Shown here: in pieces, positions 1-12,248 of the stretch
Layout of the letters: each line of letters opens with the position of its first letter
Numbering within the stretch: position 1 is the first letter of the stretch
NCBI GenBank assembly: GCA_030248215.1
Contig: JASANG010000847.1
Location: forward strand, 1-64,000
Direction of reading: 5' to 3'
Origin: Enoplolaimus lenunculus
Lineage: Eukaryota > Nematoda > Enoplea > Enoplida > Thoracostomopsidae
DNA length: 64,000 nt
Notes under the pieces: model-generated
Seen by the model: the letters and a program-made list of their open reading frames with translations, nothing else
Database searches by the model: none
Told to the model about the DNA's origin: nothing
Position numbers and translations under genes: made by a program

Positions 1-105
1 GATACTCACGAGAAGCGCCGATTATTACCGGTACCGATTCCGATCAATCGGCACATCACTCTTCGATTTTATAAATAAAGTAGCTATCATGATTAATTTA
101 CTGTA

Positions 106-111
106 TTTATT
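106..111 (-). promoter_or_regulatory. Candidate poly(A) signal AATAAA of the TBC gene
   Basis: On the minus strand AATAAA lies about 117 nt beyond the stop codon that ends at 228, the only such hexamer in a sensible place before the window edge. Confidence 0.4.
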
Positions 112-227
112 AATACAATTTCTTCCCCACACTTCACCCCCTTCCCTTTACAATTTCTTGTAGCTGTAAAGTTAACAGTTCCCACAGGCTCGCAAGAATT
201 TAATACTCAAGACTCTCAAAGTTTAGC

Positions 228-3200
228 CTAAAAATAACTCATATTTTTCAATAACTCCATCTTGACCGAAGGTTCCTTTGTTGCCCACCGACTGTTCATC
301 TCTCTGAGGCTCACCGTTGGTTTTTCAGCGTCCCCAGATGGTGCCATACGATCCAGTTTCACTCGGCTCAGTTCAGTTGAACATGTGCGCAACGCATCTA
401 CCACAGCATCGTCACTAGCACCAAAATCTACTTCAATCTGTTGTTGAAGCAGCGCAATAATTTCTTCAAAATTTGACCGCATGAGAGTTTCTGAAATCCT
501 GATTTTGGGTAGTAGAATGGGATCCTTTGCACATCTTAAAACACCGTGTTTGTAAATGTATACGTACTTATCTATCTGAAAAAACAAGAAACCTACACAA
601 AATCAACAATATGCAAGAAATAAACAGGCAAAGTATTAAAATAAACACACAAAATACGAAATTAAACCAAAATAATTTTAGAAATGTCACAGAAATAATC
701 TTTATAGCGAAACCAAATTCATAAGTCGCTTTGGTTTGAATTAACCAAAGCTTAGCACATCGGCATTTAATTATTTGAAACTTACGTATATCTAGCATTG
801 GTGATAAGTGCTACACACAGTTGAGAATACAGGAGCTGGTAGTAGCGAAACAAGTCAATATAAACATTTTTTCGGCAGGAATCAGTAAATCACTTACTTT
901 TATGCATCTTTAAAATGGTATACGCCATTGTGACTAGGGTCTGCTCGCCGTCCAACAAATAAATATCCCACAATCGAAGCACCAATCGAAACGGAAGCAC
1001 CCCAAGGTAAGCTTGTAGGAACCATTTTGTTGTGAACAGCGTTACAAATACTTGATGTGACTCCTGAAAAACAATGTTTTACCGCTATATAAGGACACGT
1101 TTCAACTTTTATACACTCTCCCACATTTAAGGCTAAAGTTTAAACTTAGAAGTAGACTTAGACAAGCAAATATTTAGGAGCAGATAGCCTTTTTGTAAGC
1201 CTAAGACTAAATTCGAGGGCAAAGTGAACCAAAGTGTTCAAAAAAAAATTAAGCCCAAATCTCTATTACGTAAGAAGGGAAATTGTATTAATCAGAGTTA
1301 TCCGCGCAATATACAGGTTTCGCAGCGAGAACTATGAACAAGGAGCACTGGCAAATGCAACTTCCATTTCTTGCTGCGAAACCATGCACGTGTGGATTAG
1401 GCTTAACAGGTCTTTCTATTTTTTATTTAATCCAAGTTTAGTTATTCAATTTTCACTTTATATCTTCCTTAAGTAATTATTTATATCATTTCCAACAACA
1501 TTCCCAACGAAATATTTTGATTTTGGTCATAAATAATAGTATTATGTATATGTTATTCTTTTCAGGTATAACTATACCGTAATATATTAATACCGAAACC
1601 AAATATTGATTTTTGCCGGAGACGGATATCCGGTTGTTATGTGCTTACCATATGTTTCTTGAGCGTCTTTGCGAGTTTTTTCAATATCAACTCTAAATGA
1701 GATTGTACGCGTAGCAGTTTCGGAAAGCCAGGAATGAATAAACCTAAAAATAAATCAAAAATCTAAAATTTTTGAAAATTAATATTTTTTATAGTCGTAA
1801 ACATTTAAAACATTCAAACATCAATGATGACTGAACCAAAATATCTTCATAAATGACGTCCTTAAAATAATTTAAAAATGTAAATAAAAACACCAATCCA
1901 CACTGCACAAATCTTACCGTGCATCATATATAGCTCGCCAACCATAAGCGCGTGAACGGCCCAAAAAGCGTCCTGAAAAAAATAAAGTCTTCAGTAATCT
2001 TCAAACCAGATATTTCACATGTTTTAAATTTTAAACAAATGTGATTTCGACGTACAAATTTAGAACCTACAGAAACGCCACCCTTACTACTGCAAGTTAT
2101 CACGTTACCCACACTGCTTTCTCATAAATAAGTGTCTGACACGTCATGATGGTCTGTAAGACAATGGATGGGATTCCACAACCCTACTTAAGTACAACTT
2201 AGTACTTAAGTATATACCTGCTAAGTAATTACTTACCATTTTGTCGTTTTTAAAAGCGTACTTAATTAAGTTACGTAAATACTTAAGTCGCTAATTAAAT
2301 TTGATATATTACAAAGTAACCGTTGACGCATACAAACCTTGGTTTAATTGAAATTGCAGACACATGGAGTCTGCTTAGTATAAAGCGAAACTATTACTTC
2401 CTTTTTGCGACAATAGCTCACATAGACGCTTGTTTGTTTTTGCTCAAAAATTTAAGTAATTACTTAATTCGGTGACTTAAGTAACTACTTAAGTATAACT
2501 TAAGTACATACTTAAGTAAAATTTCAGAAACACAGCCATTATCAATACACCTGTAGAGCTATGAAATAAGTAGCATTGATAAACCAAGTTATTCTGAATC
2601 AAAATTACTGTGAACAGCGCCTTTCAAGTTACACCGCCATATTCGTTGTACACCAAACCCATATAGTCGAAAGCCAAAATCAATACCTCTTCATCAAAAT
2701 ACATCAGCAGCAGCCCAACAATTTGACTCATTCCTTGACAATAACCAACTTCCTATAACAAATAAATAATACATAAACAAGCATTCTTTAAAATATTTTA
2801 TACTTTTGTTTTTTGATCAACAAATATTAAAGTTTTAACTCAAATCGACTGTTGACTGTAACACGAATGTGACCACAGCGACTAGTTGAAAAACAATACC
2901 ACAGTGACAGGTTGAAAAACAATATACACAAACATAAGGGTGGCGCTATACATGCCGTACGGCGCCGCAGTCTGTCACCGTACGGCATCGTACGCAAACG
3001 GTGGCAAACAGCGTAGGAGAACACTGAAATTTTTTCAAAAGTATAGTGCCTACCTACTTCAGAAATCAGTAAATATAAGTGATTCGTAAATTTTTCACTA
3101 TTTTCAACACCGTGAACCCATAGCAAATGAAGCTTACCGAATTGTACATGGAATATGCGGCAAGCACGTGGAATAAGCTTCGTTGCCTAAAATAAAAATA

Positions 3201-6200
3201 ATAGTAATAATTAAGAAGAAAAAAGACATACGCAAAGTAAATACTATCAAAACAACTGCAACCATATTAGTGTTACGATAAGCTTGAAACCAACATGAAA
3301 CATTCACCATAATAATCGGTTAACAAACAGACGAAATTGGGGTTTCGGTATACTTGTTTTAACGAATCGAACAGCGCCGCTCGTCAACATTTATTTGTTA
3401 CATATCTGGTATCAGGTTAAGGCGCCGGACAACACCAAGCACTACGCACTACTAAAAAAGTAGTTCAGTCACTTTTAAATTTAGTTTTAAAATTTTATTA
3501 CTCACTTCAAATTGTATCGTTGTTTGAAGACAATGTTATTCCGGTATGTTCGATTTATATCGAGATCAATTTGTTTAATGTGTTCCGACGTCAGTCTCGC
3601 GTAACGAACCAGACGCGTATACACTCCAGGACGTTTCCACTAAAACAACACGCTACAGATAGACACCAAATTAATTAAATGTTGCGTCTAAATTTTAAAT
3701 TTCGGGTTGCAATAAAGCTTGAAGCCAGCATTATGATATCAAAGGCGTAGCCATGGGGGTGGAGTTCAGGAATCAAAAAACAAAACATACCTTCCTTCGG
3801 GATTTTTGTACAAACATATTTAGATAGTTTCAATTCTCAACACAAGACACCCCCAAAACTTAAAAATTTCTACGGAACAACACCCCTACTTCCCAACAGC
3901 CTAACTGCGCTCAAGTCCGATATCGTGCACAATTTTTTAAAAAAACAAGTCCCAAAACTTTCAATATTTACATCATGATGAAGAATCCTTGATTTTAGTA
4001 AATTTTTCAACATGTGCCATAATTTCTCAAAATTTACTCCTTGATTTTCACAATTTTTTCAAAATGTGCCATAATTTCTCAAAATTTGCATACAAAATTC
4101 CCAGTTTAACGGTACATCCTAAAACAATATCTATACGCCCAAGCATACCAAAGCGGGAGATAACACAGCTCATTAACACGAGACACGACATACTTGATGT
4201 AATAACTTCAAACAGTCAAGAATAATACAAAAAACTTGATTAAATCACACGTCATTCGTTTTACCTTGTCTAACGCAAGCAATCGCGCCCAAATCTGACT
4301 TCTAAATCGATCAGGGATGCCCTTGTAAATGCGACTACGCAACTAAAAGACAAGAACCAAGATTTGCCAACTAATACGCAAAACAAGCACTCATCCGCCA
4401 TTATTAGTTACTTACTTACAAGCCCACCAACAGATATTTTTCAGCCAAATTCAACGGACATTTCTCAGTGTTTGTGATATATTTCGCTGCGACAGGGTTT
4501 TGCATCCCTGGTTTCGTATAAGTTTTAGTACCTTTAACCGAGTTGCAATTTTATGAAATAATTATCGAACTTAAAAGCGAATTGCCTCCAATCTTAAATA
4601 TCAAATTCCAGCTACACACACTATAAAAGCACTATATATAGATACTCGTCTCTCAGCTGATACATTTAACCATTTGAGACAAACACCAATACTTTTATTC
4701 TAACATCACTCATCAAGTCTTCAACAACTTGAAATCATAAGCACGTAAAGTAATACGATAGTATGCGATTCTTACCTTATCCGATCCCGCATATCTGTCC
4801 CATTGCTTAAACATTTTGAGCCATTTGACTTCGCGTTTGACTTCTACTATTTTGAGCTAAAATAAACTCACTAGCTTGGTCAATCAAAAATATTGTTCTC
4901 TAACATATAAGATATACCCGGTATCACGATCTCACTATAGAAACGCTTTCACTAAATAATTTCGTGATTAAGTACGGGATTTTTTTACCAAATTTTGTGG
5001 TTGTTTCGATGGCAATCATATATGTACGCTCACGAAGCTGCCCTATTCACACAAAAACATTTGATAAAAATTCTTTTAAAACATCCTTCAGCGATACTTT
5101 AACAAACTTCTCAACTAATATATAAGTATATGTTTAACAATTTTTTGATCGCAGTTTGGCGTTTATGGATATTAAACACAACGAAACAATATATGTAAGC
5201 GAAAAACTCTCTATGACAAAAGCGTTTAGATTCTGCCTCAGTTGAGTTATCACAATTTCACCAAACAGTTTGTTACCTTTTCCTCTAAGGCACTTGGTCC
5301 TGACAGTGGACGGTTACTGAAACATGAAAAACAAACGCTGTAAAGAAAAATATAAAATTAAATACATTTACATATATACACCAGAGTGTAACCCGATACC
5401 CAAACCACCGGAACCAAAACAGGATAGTAAAATATAGAGCGGCAGCCGAATGCAACAGCCAAATTTTGCGTGCATATTTCAATACAAAGCAAACCTTCAT
5501 TACGCTAGTTTCTTGGTACTCATTCACTGGGATTTATTGTTATTTTAACATATAAACAGTTTTATTCATAAACGTGGCATATACTTTTCAGGGATAAATA
5601 GAAGACAACGGATACTACTGGAATCAAAGCCGGAACCGGATGTCGAATTTTTACCTGAGTAACCTGAAATGGATTTCCGGTCACCCCTGAATACGTGTTA
5701 GTTTGGTACCATTTAGCTAAAATAAATGAATATACTGTATTACGTATATACAATCTCGCACATCAAAACCAGGATTACATACTGAATAAAACCATAACGA
5801 TCTATCAGTAGATACAATAGTTCTTCCGAAACCTCATCCACAATATCGTCTTCTGAAGGATCACCCTATAAACAATAAGCTTGGACACAGAATATAATCA
5901 TGTGTCGAACGAATTGACAAATATTTTTCGATACTATAACTCTTGTTTTTATAGATAACTAACTCTCGTGTCTACAAGAATATCTCAATCGCAAGTTAAA
6001 ATTATATATTACATTTTGTGTTTTATTTATCTAGACTGGGTTGTTGTGGTTACAACATTTGCATAAAAATTAGATCCAGCGATGTGAAAAAACTAAACAC
6101 AGTAAGCATAATACGTGGAGAAAACTGAGCAGATTTGTAAAAACGGAGAAGTGTGGCACTGTTCTCAAAATCATCTTCACGATTGTCTTTTAATATGTAA

Positions 6201-7268
6201 TAGTAATAATAATAAAAATAATACGTAATAATATATAACAATAATAATAATGATAACGACAACAATAATGATATAATAATAATATTAATAATCTGATTTA
6301 CACACAACGATTACCTTGTCGTACTTTTCAACAATACAGCACCTTTCTTCCAATTCCCGACATCCGGCTTCATCAAGAACAGCAGGAATTTGGTCTAAAG
6401 CAACGAACACAAATCTAGCGTTAACGTGTTTTAGAAATCTTATTGAAAGCTAGGCCCAGACTAAAAAATGTCAATTTTACAATCATTATCGGAAACGATG
6501 TTGACATATTTTTAAACAGTCGCATTCGCAAAGTTACTCACATGTAAGAACTTTTTGAATAAGACCAAGTAGCATGTAAGCATGTGAGACATGCTTGTCC
6601 TAGTGCATATGCAGTAAATGCAATGCACATTGCGTTGTACGGTCGACATATATAGTCGACGAAGCATGCAGTTGGACAGGCGGACTACGTGGCGCAGTGG
6701 TAGAGTGCTCGCTTAAGGATCCATACGCCGAGAGTTCGATCCCCGCGCTAGCCCGCTTTTCCACCTGCTTAGTTGAAAGTTCTGATGTCCCGGTTCCTAC
6801 CTTAACTGACATGGGGGCTACGCCGTGAGCGCAATGGCAAACTGCCGCGCTATGAACACGGTATCCAGTCGAAAATAGGATGGACGGTCAAGGGACGACC
6901 TTGTTGAAAAAAGGGCATGTAAGCATGTGAGACATGCTTGTCCTAGTGCATATGCAGTAAATACAATGCACATTGCGTTGTACGGTCGACACATATAGTC
7001 GACGAAGCATGCAGTTGGAGAAGCGGGCTGAGTGGCGCCGTGGTAGAGTGTGTTCGCTTAAGGATCCATAGGCTGAGAGTTCGATCCCCGCTCGTGCCCG
7101 CTTTTCCAGCTGCTTAGTAAAAAAGGTCTGATGTCCCGGTTCCTACCTAGACTGACATAGCACATTTTACCAATCAATCAGATCTTCCTGACTTCGAAAA
7201 TTCATTAAATCCAAGCTTAAACGTTACACCTAAAAGCCAGAAATTTGAGAAAACATACCTTTGACCAT
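228..7268 (-). CDS. TBC-domain Rab GTPase-activating protein, USP6NL/RN-tre-like
   Basis: Thirteen exons join in phase into 399 residues: 7259-7268, 6315-6394, 5783-5865, 5277-5316, 4776-4856, 4265-4342, 3506-3639, 3138-3186, 2687-2752, 1918-1972, 1649-1743, 898-1063 and 228-490. The protein should stimulate GTP hydrolysis by a Rab GTPase and so control membrane traffic. The domain opens with YKGIP (about residue 104). The arginine finger is in IDLDINRTYR (Arg154) and the glutamine finger in VGYCQGM (Gln191). DEEDAFWAV, IPGFPKLLR, TTKWFLQ and LRLWDIYLLDGE follow in family order. The N-terminal helix (LEERCCIVEKYDK, later VKWLKMFKQWDRY) also matches USP6NL, but the long vertebrate tail is absent. 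All junctions have GT and AG ends. The 10-nt start exon ATGGTCAAAG fits in phase and has a TTTTAAG acceptor-like site just upstream. Only that exon and the exact C-terminus are uncertain. Confidence 0.88.
2180..2520. repeat. AAGTA-rich palindromic repeat in a TBC intron
   Basis: Many copies of ACTTAAGTA and its complement sit at both ends of a roughly 340-bp block, in the intron between the exons at 1918-1972 and 2687-2752. It looks like a degraded miniature inverted-repeat element. Confidence 0.5.
2930..3015. repeat. CpG-rich GGCGCTATAC element, partial
   Basis: The segment has the ending GGTGGCGCTATAC followed by GTACGGCGCCG and CACCGTACGGCATCG. The same family recurs at 24608-24843, 48955-49305 and 58255-58412. 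Confidence 0.5.
6180..6300. repeat. AT-rich trinucleotide microsatellite
   Basis: Imperfect runs of TAA/ATA triplets fill about 110 bp of an intron of the TBC gene. They create a false hydrophobic open reading frame on the minus strand. Confidence 0.8.
6573..7160 (+). repeat. Tandem pair of tRNA-like repeat units in TBC intron 1
   Basis: Two units about 343 bp apart both contain ATGTAAGCATGTGAGACATG, a tRNA-like core and a tail ending CTGATGTCCCGGTTCCTACC. The cores are 6680-6756 and 7023-7101. Each has a box A-like GTGGCGCMGTGGTAGAGTG, a box B AGAGTTCGATCCCCG, a loop with TTAAGG as in some leucine tRNAs, acceptor ends that pair (GCGGRCT with GCCCGC) and a TTTT run directly after. The T and anticodon stems are poorly paired, so these are better read as tRNA-derived repeats than working tRNA genes. 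Confidence 0.6.
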
Positions 7269-7617
7269 TCCACTTAAAATATCATTGTCAAAGTAAACGG
7301 ATTAAAACAAGTCAAATTATCCGCATGCTACTGACTGCTGTTTGTAACTTCGCCGCACTCAGTCATATATAAGAGATAAGTATAACTAAAACTTAAAATT
7401 AATCAATACACAGATGAGCGCTAAACTAATCCTATACGAGATCGCGGATTCATTCAGGACATTTTCGTGGGATACCCGGGGTTGACCAACTACCCCCAAG
7501 GCCGACGACAACAGCATACCGAAAATAAATCTTTCATTTCTACATAAAGCTCCATGACCGTACCTACTGTTGCCAGGGGACTTCCAAAACTAAATTTTGA
7601 ACCCTTTAGATTAAGAA

Positions 7618-7735
7618 TTGGTTCAAAGCGGTAAAAAACTGCTGGGAACGTCCCTCATTTTCAGCTGCTGAGCACTCAGAGCTACAACCGTCGTGCGGTA
7701 GAACCAAAAGTACATAAGTTGGCGGTCAAGGGACG
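7618..7735. repeat. Dispersed repeat, headless copy of the 7940 SINE-like unit
   Basis: The sequence TGGGAACGTCCCTCATTTTC and TGCTGAGCACTCAGAGCTA matches the body found just after the tRNA-like head at 7940, but the tRNA-like part is missing here. Confidence 0.5.
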
Positions 7736-7939
7736 GCTTTGTCGAAATACCGTAAGATGTGACATGCTGATGCATGGAGGTAAAATGAAACCTCATGCTA
7801 ATGCTGTACATGGGTAAAACTTTGATGCATGTGTAGTGCCTTCATATGCAATAGCGGTGAAAACATGAATGAGCCAAGATACCTGTGTATGTTGAGGTTC
7901 TTGTGAGGCATATGAACAAAAAACTCAGCAGTTCCTTAT

Positions 7940-8090
7940 GAGCCGGCGTGGCTCAGTAGAAAACGCGCTGGACTGATAATCTGTCGACCGAGTTCGAAAC
8001 CTTATGGGAACATCCCTCATTTTAGTTGCTGAGCACTCAGAACTAAAATCGTCGTACCTTATCCTGACCATACTTAGCACAAAAACTCGC
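7940..8090 (+). repeat. SINE-like repeat with tRNA-Ile-like head
   Basis: The head 7942-8003 has box A-like GTGGCTCAGTAGAAAACGCGC, loop ACTGATAATCT with GAT in the anticodon position as in tRNA-Ile(GAU), and box B GAGTTCGAAACC. It is followed by a body (CCCTCATTTTAGTTGCTGAG) that also occurs at 7618-7735. A tRNA head joined to a dispersed body is the layout of a SINE. Confidence 0.5.
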
Positions 8091-9879
8091 GAACAAAACA
8101 ACCAAGAAGCCAGAGTTAATTTTAACACAATCATGATGAAAGTTTTTAATTTTGCATTAACTGGTGGGGAACCTGATATGACATGGTATCACAAAAATAT
8201 AATCGTAACTAAACCCTAGTTTAGTAATTACATTCGCAATTGCCATTTAGATTAAAAACATTCAAACTGTGGTTTACTTTTGAATAGACAAGTAGCATTT
8301 GAACTCTAATATGTAATCGAAATGCTAATAAAATAAGTAATGCTAACAAAGTATCACTTCTAATAAATACAGAAAACGCTATGCAAACCACTGCGAAGCC
8401 TAACTCGTGAAACTTATCGTTGGATTTTGCAAACACCAAAACAATAAATTTTAGCGGATTCTTCTTTAAAATTCATCCACTTTTGCATAGCCTAGTCTAA
8501 TTATAAGTTGCAAGGGGATTAAACAAAAGCGTTACACTGCCGGTGTCGCATTTATATTGCCCCTTGTGTCGTCTCCGCGGGACACAATTTCTGCCCTGGT
8601 CACGTTTTAATGTCTCGTTCGGGCTTATCCGACTCGCATCATATGTTGTCCAATGGGTCATCTACATTATAATGCGTGCACCATTGTAATAAAATGTCCC
8701 TCTCTTCCTTTACCAGGACGTACACTTTTACACACTCTCTAGATTTCGCGTATACATTAATGTCAGCAGGTTCTAATTTTGATGTGTAGAAAAACAATGA
8801 TCTGCTAAATCCACCAATGATTTTGTCCTCACCCGCTAGACACCATATTTTATTGTATCGAGTCCCTTAAATGGGACACGGAGATATCTATAGACTACAG
8901 GTATAAAATATACACATGCACAAAAAATTTACACTTGTGTTTGTATATATTTTGTAAAGTGTATTGCTACAGTATTGTCCCGAGTCCTTTTAAAGGGTAT
9001 TGTTTTGTCCAGAAGGGTGTACAAGGGAGTGTGGATAAAAACAACTATTAGTTATCAGTTGTTTGATGTACCTAGGCTGTTGCAACAGCGTTGATTTGCA
9101 CCCTGTTTCAAAGGCAGTGGGTTGAAAAAATTTTGTACAGGTGCGTGCAGTACAGCGTAGATGATCCATAAAGTTTGCAAGATACAGCAATGTCCTGTTC
9201 AGCATCTACTGTGAAGGTTTTTACGCAAGTTCTCAGTTTGATTTCCGTCGTTGGTAAAGATAAGCCTTGCATAGATTTTTCAATGTTGTTTAACTGCTGT
9301 TGGAAATGTATTGCATCTATTTGATAATTTTTTACAGTTTGCAAGCGATTTCTATGATGACATTAATGATATTCACGAAAAGAAGCATTCTGAATTCACC
9401 GGCTAATAGTTTTGTTTTCAGTATAGAAGTGTGATATCTACAAGAAAACAACCAGAGGTCGTCCTCAAGCTCCTACACCGGTAAATCATGTGTCAGTGCC
9501 GGAGGATATTAACTGCTATCTCGGCAATGATTTATTCGCGTACGGTTCAGAGAGTTTGAGATATCCGGTTTTACATCCTTGTGTGTATATGTTTATATAT
9601 CAGAAAAATGACAGAAATGCACACCGCGTGCTTTTTATGAAGCCACGAATCTCAGACCGCAGTATCGATTTTAAAACTCGGGCAGCAACTGTAGAACAAA
9701 ACAATTCATAAAAATGCAAGGTCATTGGCGAATCCATGATTTCTAGGTATTGGATTCGAGATAGATTGGACACTTGGAACATCCCCTAGCGCCTCCCGTC
9801 GAATTAATGTCCTGCGCCTTCATGTGAATTCTCTCAACGGCCAGATTGATTTTTTCTCACATGGTCAAAATAGTTCCTA

Positions 9880-10099
9880 CACTGCAAAAAATGGTGAGTC
9901 AAATTGACTCGCTCCGAAATAGGCTTTTCCGGACTACACAAACTGAGTCAAAATTTGACTCCGCCGGAGTCTAACTCGACTTAATGAGTCGCTCAGTGAG
10001 TCAAGCTTGACTCTGGCGGATTCGAATTTTGACTCAGTTTGTGAGTCCGGAAAAGCCTATTTCGGAAAGAGTCAATTTGACTCACCATTTTTTGCAGTG
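9880..10099. mobile_element. Palindromic TA-MITE, GAGTCAAATTGACTC family
   Basis: A 220-bp near-palindrome begins CACTGCAAAAAATGGTGAGT and ends with the complement, flanked by TA on both sides. The TA duplication fits the Tc1/mariner group. There is no coding capacity. Confidence 0.85.
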
Positions 10100-10144
10100 T
10101 ATACCTACATTTGTGTGCAAACGCAAGGTTCAATAGATTATAGA

Positions 10145-10438
10145 AGCCAATGTTTACTTTTAGGGCAGTAATAGTAGATTAAGCGTATTCCTACACTGTA
10201 AAAAATGGGGAGCCAAATTGACTCTCTCGGAAATAGGCTTTTCCTGACTACACAAACAGAGTCAAATTTGACTCCGCCATAGTCAAATTCTAAAAACCTA
10301 TTTCCGTGACTCCCCATTTTTACAGTATAAGCCTAAGCCTAAAAGCAAAACATGTCGTCTAGAACGTAAGCCTACTCTTTTACAGACCCACCAGAAACCG
10401 GGACTTCCCGAAAAGTATTACATGGACCGAGATTTGGA
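10145..10438. mobile_element. hAT-like TTAGGC MITE (subfamily C) with a nested TA-MITE
   Basis: The left end AGCCAATGTTTACTTTTAGG and the right end AAAGTATTACATGGACC belong to the subfamily with ends GGCCCATGTTACTTTTAGGG. The copy is split by a 133-bp palindrome at 10194-10326 inserted at a TA. AAGCCTAAGCCT (TTAGGC units) follows the insertion. Confidence 0.75.
10194..10326. mobile_element. Short TA-MITE nested in the element at 10145
   Basis: It starts CACTGTAAAAAATGGGGAG, ends with the near complement before TA, and contains the GAGTCAAATTTGACTC core of the family seen at 9880-10099. Confidence 0.75.
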
Positions 10439-10699
10439 ACAAGTCTCACACATTCAGCCACCTGCGTGCCAGTTAAAGAAAACTTCGTAAGCGAAGCGAG
10501 CGAGCAGCCAGCTGAAGTTATGTATTAAATGATAATAGGTTAATGCATGGAGAATGTCCATGTTGGAAAATACGTGCTGAATATGCCACTACAACCTATT
10601 AATGGGAAAAGGGTGACACCCCAATATAGTTTGTTTTCTGTTGGACCCATCTGAGAATCTGGCCAATTAGCCAGGCCTTGAGCGGTTTAGCTCATTCTG

Positions 10700-10830
10700 A
10701 GTTCATTAATCAAGTCACCCTCAATTTAATAATCTCATAGTGAGTTAATATTTTGTGCTATTAACTCAGAAATGACCAAAAATAACTAATTCTCTCTCTC
10801 TGGGTTGACTAAACTCACTGGAATTTACTT
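10700..10830. repeat. Remnant of an ACTGTAAATT-type TA-MITE
   Basis: The stretch has the family wording (GAGTTAATATT, AACTAATTCTCTC, TAAACTCACTGGAATTTAC) but no clear left end. Confidence 0.5.
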
Positions 10831-11228
10831 TGTGTCCACGGCGACTCCTTAGTTTCTGCGCCTCTCACGCAGTATTAATAAATAAGCTTATTAGAGATTT
10901 TCAGTATGTTTACTCTACAGGAACACATTTTTGCTGGATATTTTTTATTGTTTTTTTTTCTAAAAAGGATATAAAACTAAAATACTACAGACGACAACGT
11001 TGTTTTTGGAATTATAAATTTTTGCCATTTCCAGGACCCCAGGTTTCGGCGACACAGGTCTGCAGGACAAAGGGCTTAACATTTGTACACGGAGAATATT
11101 TGTTATAAATTTAGTCAAGCACCACATTTTATTCGGTGCACCTGTAGTAGCAGGGCGGTTTGCCTGAAACATAAACGGCCATAGCATTCTGGACCAGAAT
11201 TCCGGCAAGCAGGGTACCATTTGAGCGG

Positions 11229-11619
11229 ATTTTATGTTACTTTTAAGGCCGTCCCGGTTTCTGTATGGTCTGTAAAAAGTAGCCTGTACATTCTAGACTA
11301 CATTTTTTGCTTAGTCTTAACGCTTAATCTACTGTTACGACCCTAAAAGTTACATTGACCATAAAAGCGGTCATATAGCATTTTGGACCAGAAGACCGAC
11401 AGCCTAATAAAAGGGCACCATTTTTAGTAGCCAATGTCACTTTTGGGGCCGTACCGAGTACTGGAGGGTCTCCAAAAATGTTGGCTTAGAATTTAGACTA
11501 TATATTTTTGCTTAGGCTTAGGCTTATTTGTACACTTTTTTCAAAAGCTTTAGGCTTTATTGTGTCGGTTTAGAAATATGCTTAGTCAAACAGTCACGGC
11601 TCTCAAAGTAGCATTGGCC
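11229..11619. repeat. Two degenerate hAT-like TTAGGC MITEs in tandem
   Basis: Copies at 11229-11360 and 11429-11619 both keep the subfamily C ends (ATGTTACTTTTAAGGCCGTC, CTCAAAGTAGCATTGGCC) and a middle with GCTTAGGCTTAGGC or its decay products. Confidence 0.65.
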
Positions 11620-11952
11620 TGAGTCATAACTTCAAGAACTGTTTCGGCCAATATTTGTTTAATCAAGCCTAACGCCCAAGTCTTCGCGTAAAGATAAGCC
11701 TATAAACCTGAACCAGAGTTTAGGCCGATGCTACTGATTGGTTTAATAACCTAAGGATTGCGCTATACTCGCCGCAAGCCGGTGCACCCCACGATAAATT
11801 TGTTTATATTAAAAATTTCCGCACGCCAATAAAGTAGAAGTCGCGGATCTTTTGTCGGCAACGTACGTCGTCGGGCATAGTAAACTGTTGACTGTTGCAG
11901 TCTTGTATCAATACTGGAGCCACCTAATTTAACACAACCCCATTACGAAAAG

Positions 11953-12040
11953 GGCCCATGTTACTTTAAGGAGCGTCCAGGTTTCTGGTGTGTCTATAAA
12001 AGAGTAGGTTTACGATTTTTATTAAATGTTTGAGATACAT
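11953..12040. repeat. Left-end fragment of a hAT-like MITE
   Basis: GGCCCATGTTACTTTAAGG and the following CCAGGTTTCTGGTG match the left end of subfamily C. The right half is missing. Confidence 0.55.
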
Positions 12041-12240
12041 TGACTATCAACAGTCTGTAGCCAGAAAAAGGTCATGAGATCCCAGCGCCCTTGGAACAAT
12101 TTTGGCTCCACCGTAGAAAATTTTCAACTTTGCTTGTATTAAGTCATCGAAAACACTTTTATGTGCTCTTCCTGAAATATGTTTAGCCCTCCCAACCCCG
12201 TAGCGAGGTGAGCTGGCTACGGGTCTGACTACTAACGGCG

Positions 12241-12248
12241 TTTTTAGA
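12241..12248 (+). promoter_or_regulatory. Probable trans-splice acceptor before S10-A
   Basis: TTTTTAG followed by A and then ATG gives a consensus nematode acceptor one base before the start codon, with no coding sequence seen upstream. It could instead be the end of an intron in the 5' untranslated region. Confidence 0.5.

Larger units (their letters stand above)
7269..9879. other. Region between the TBC and S10-A genes, no gene recognised
   Basis: No exon chain could be built here on either strand. The segment 8570-8850 (minus) and the segment 9108-9344 (minus) have moderately long open frames with protein-like composition, but neither resembles a family I can name and neither has convincing splice partners. 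Confidence 0.4.

Noticed and set aside
8570-8850. Minus-strand segment with a charged, protein-like translation (KVYVLVKEERDILLQW)
   Set aside because: I considered a mobile-element relic, but the similarity is too weak to name a family and no flanking parts or terminal repeats are seen.
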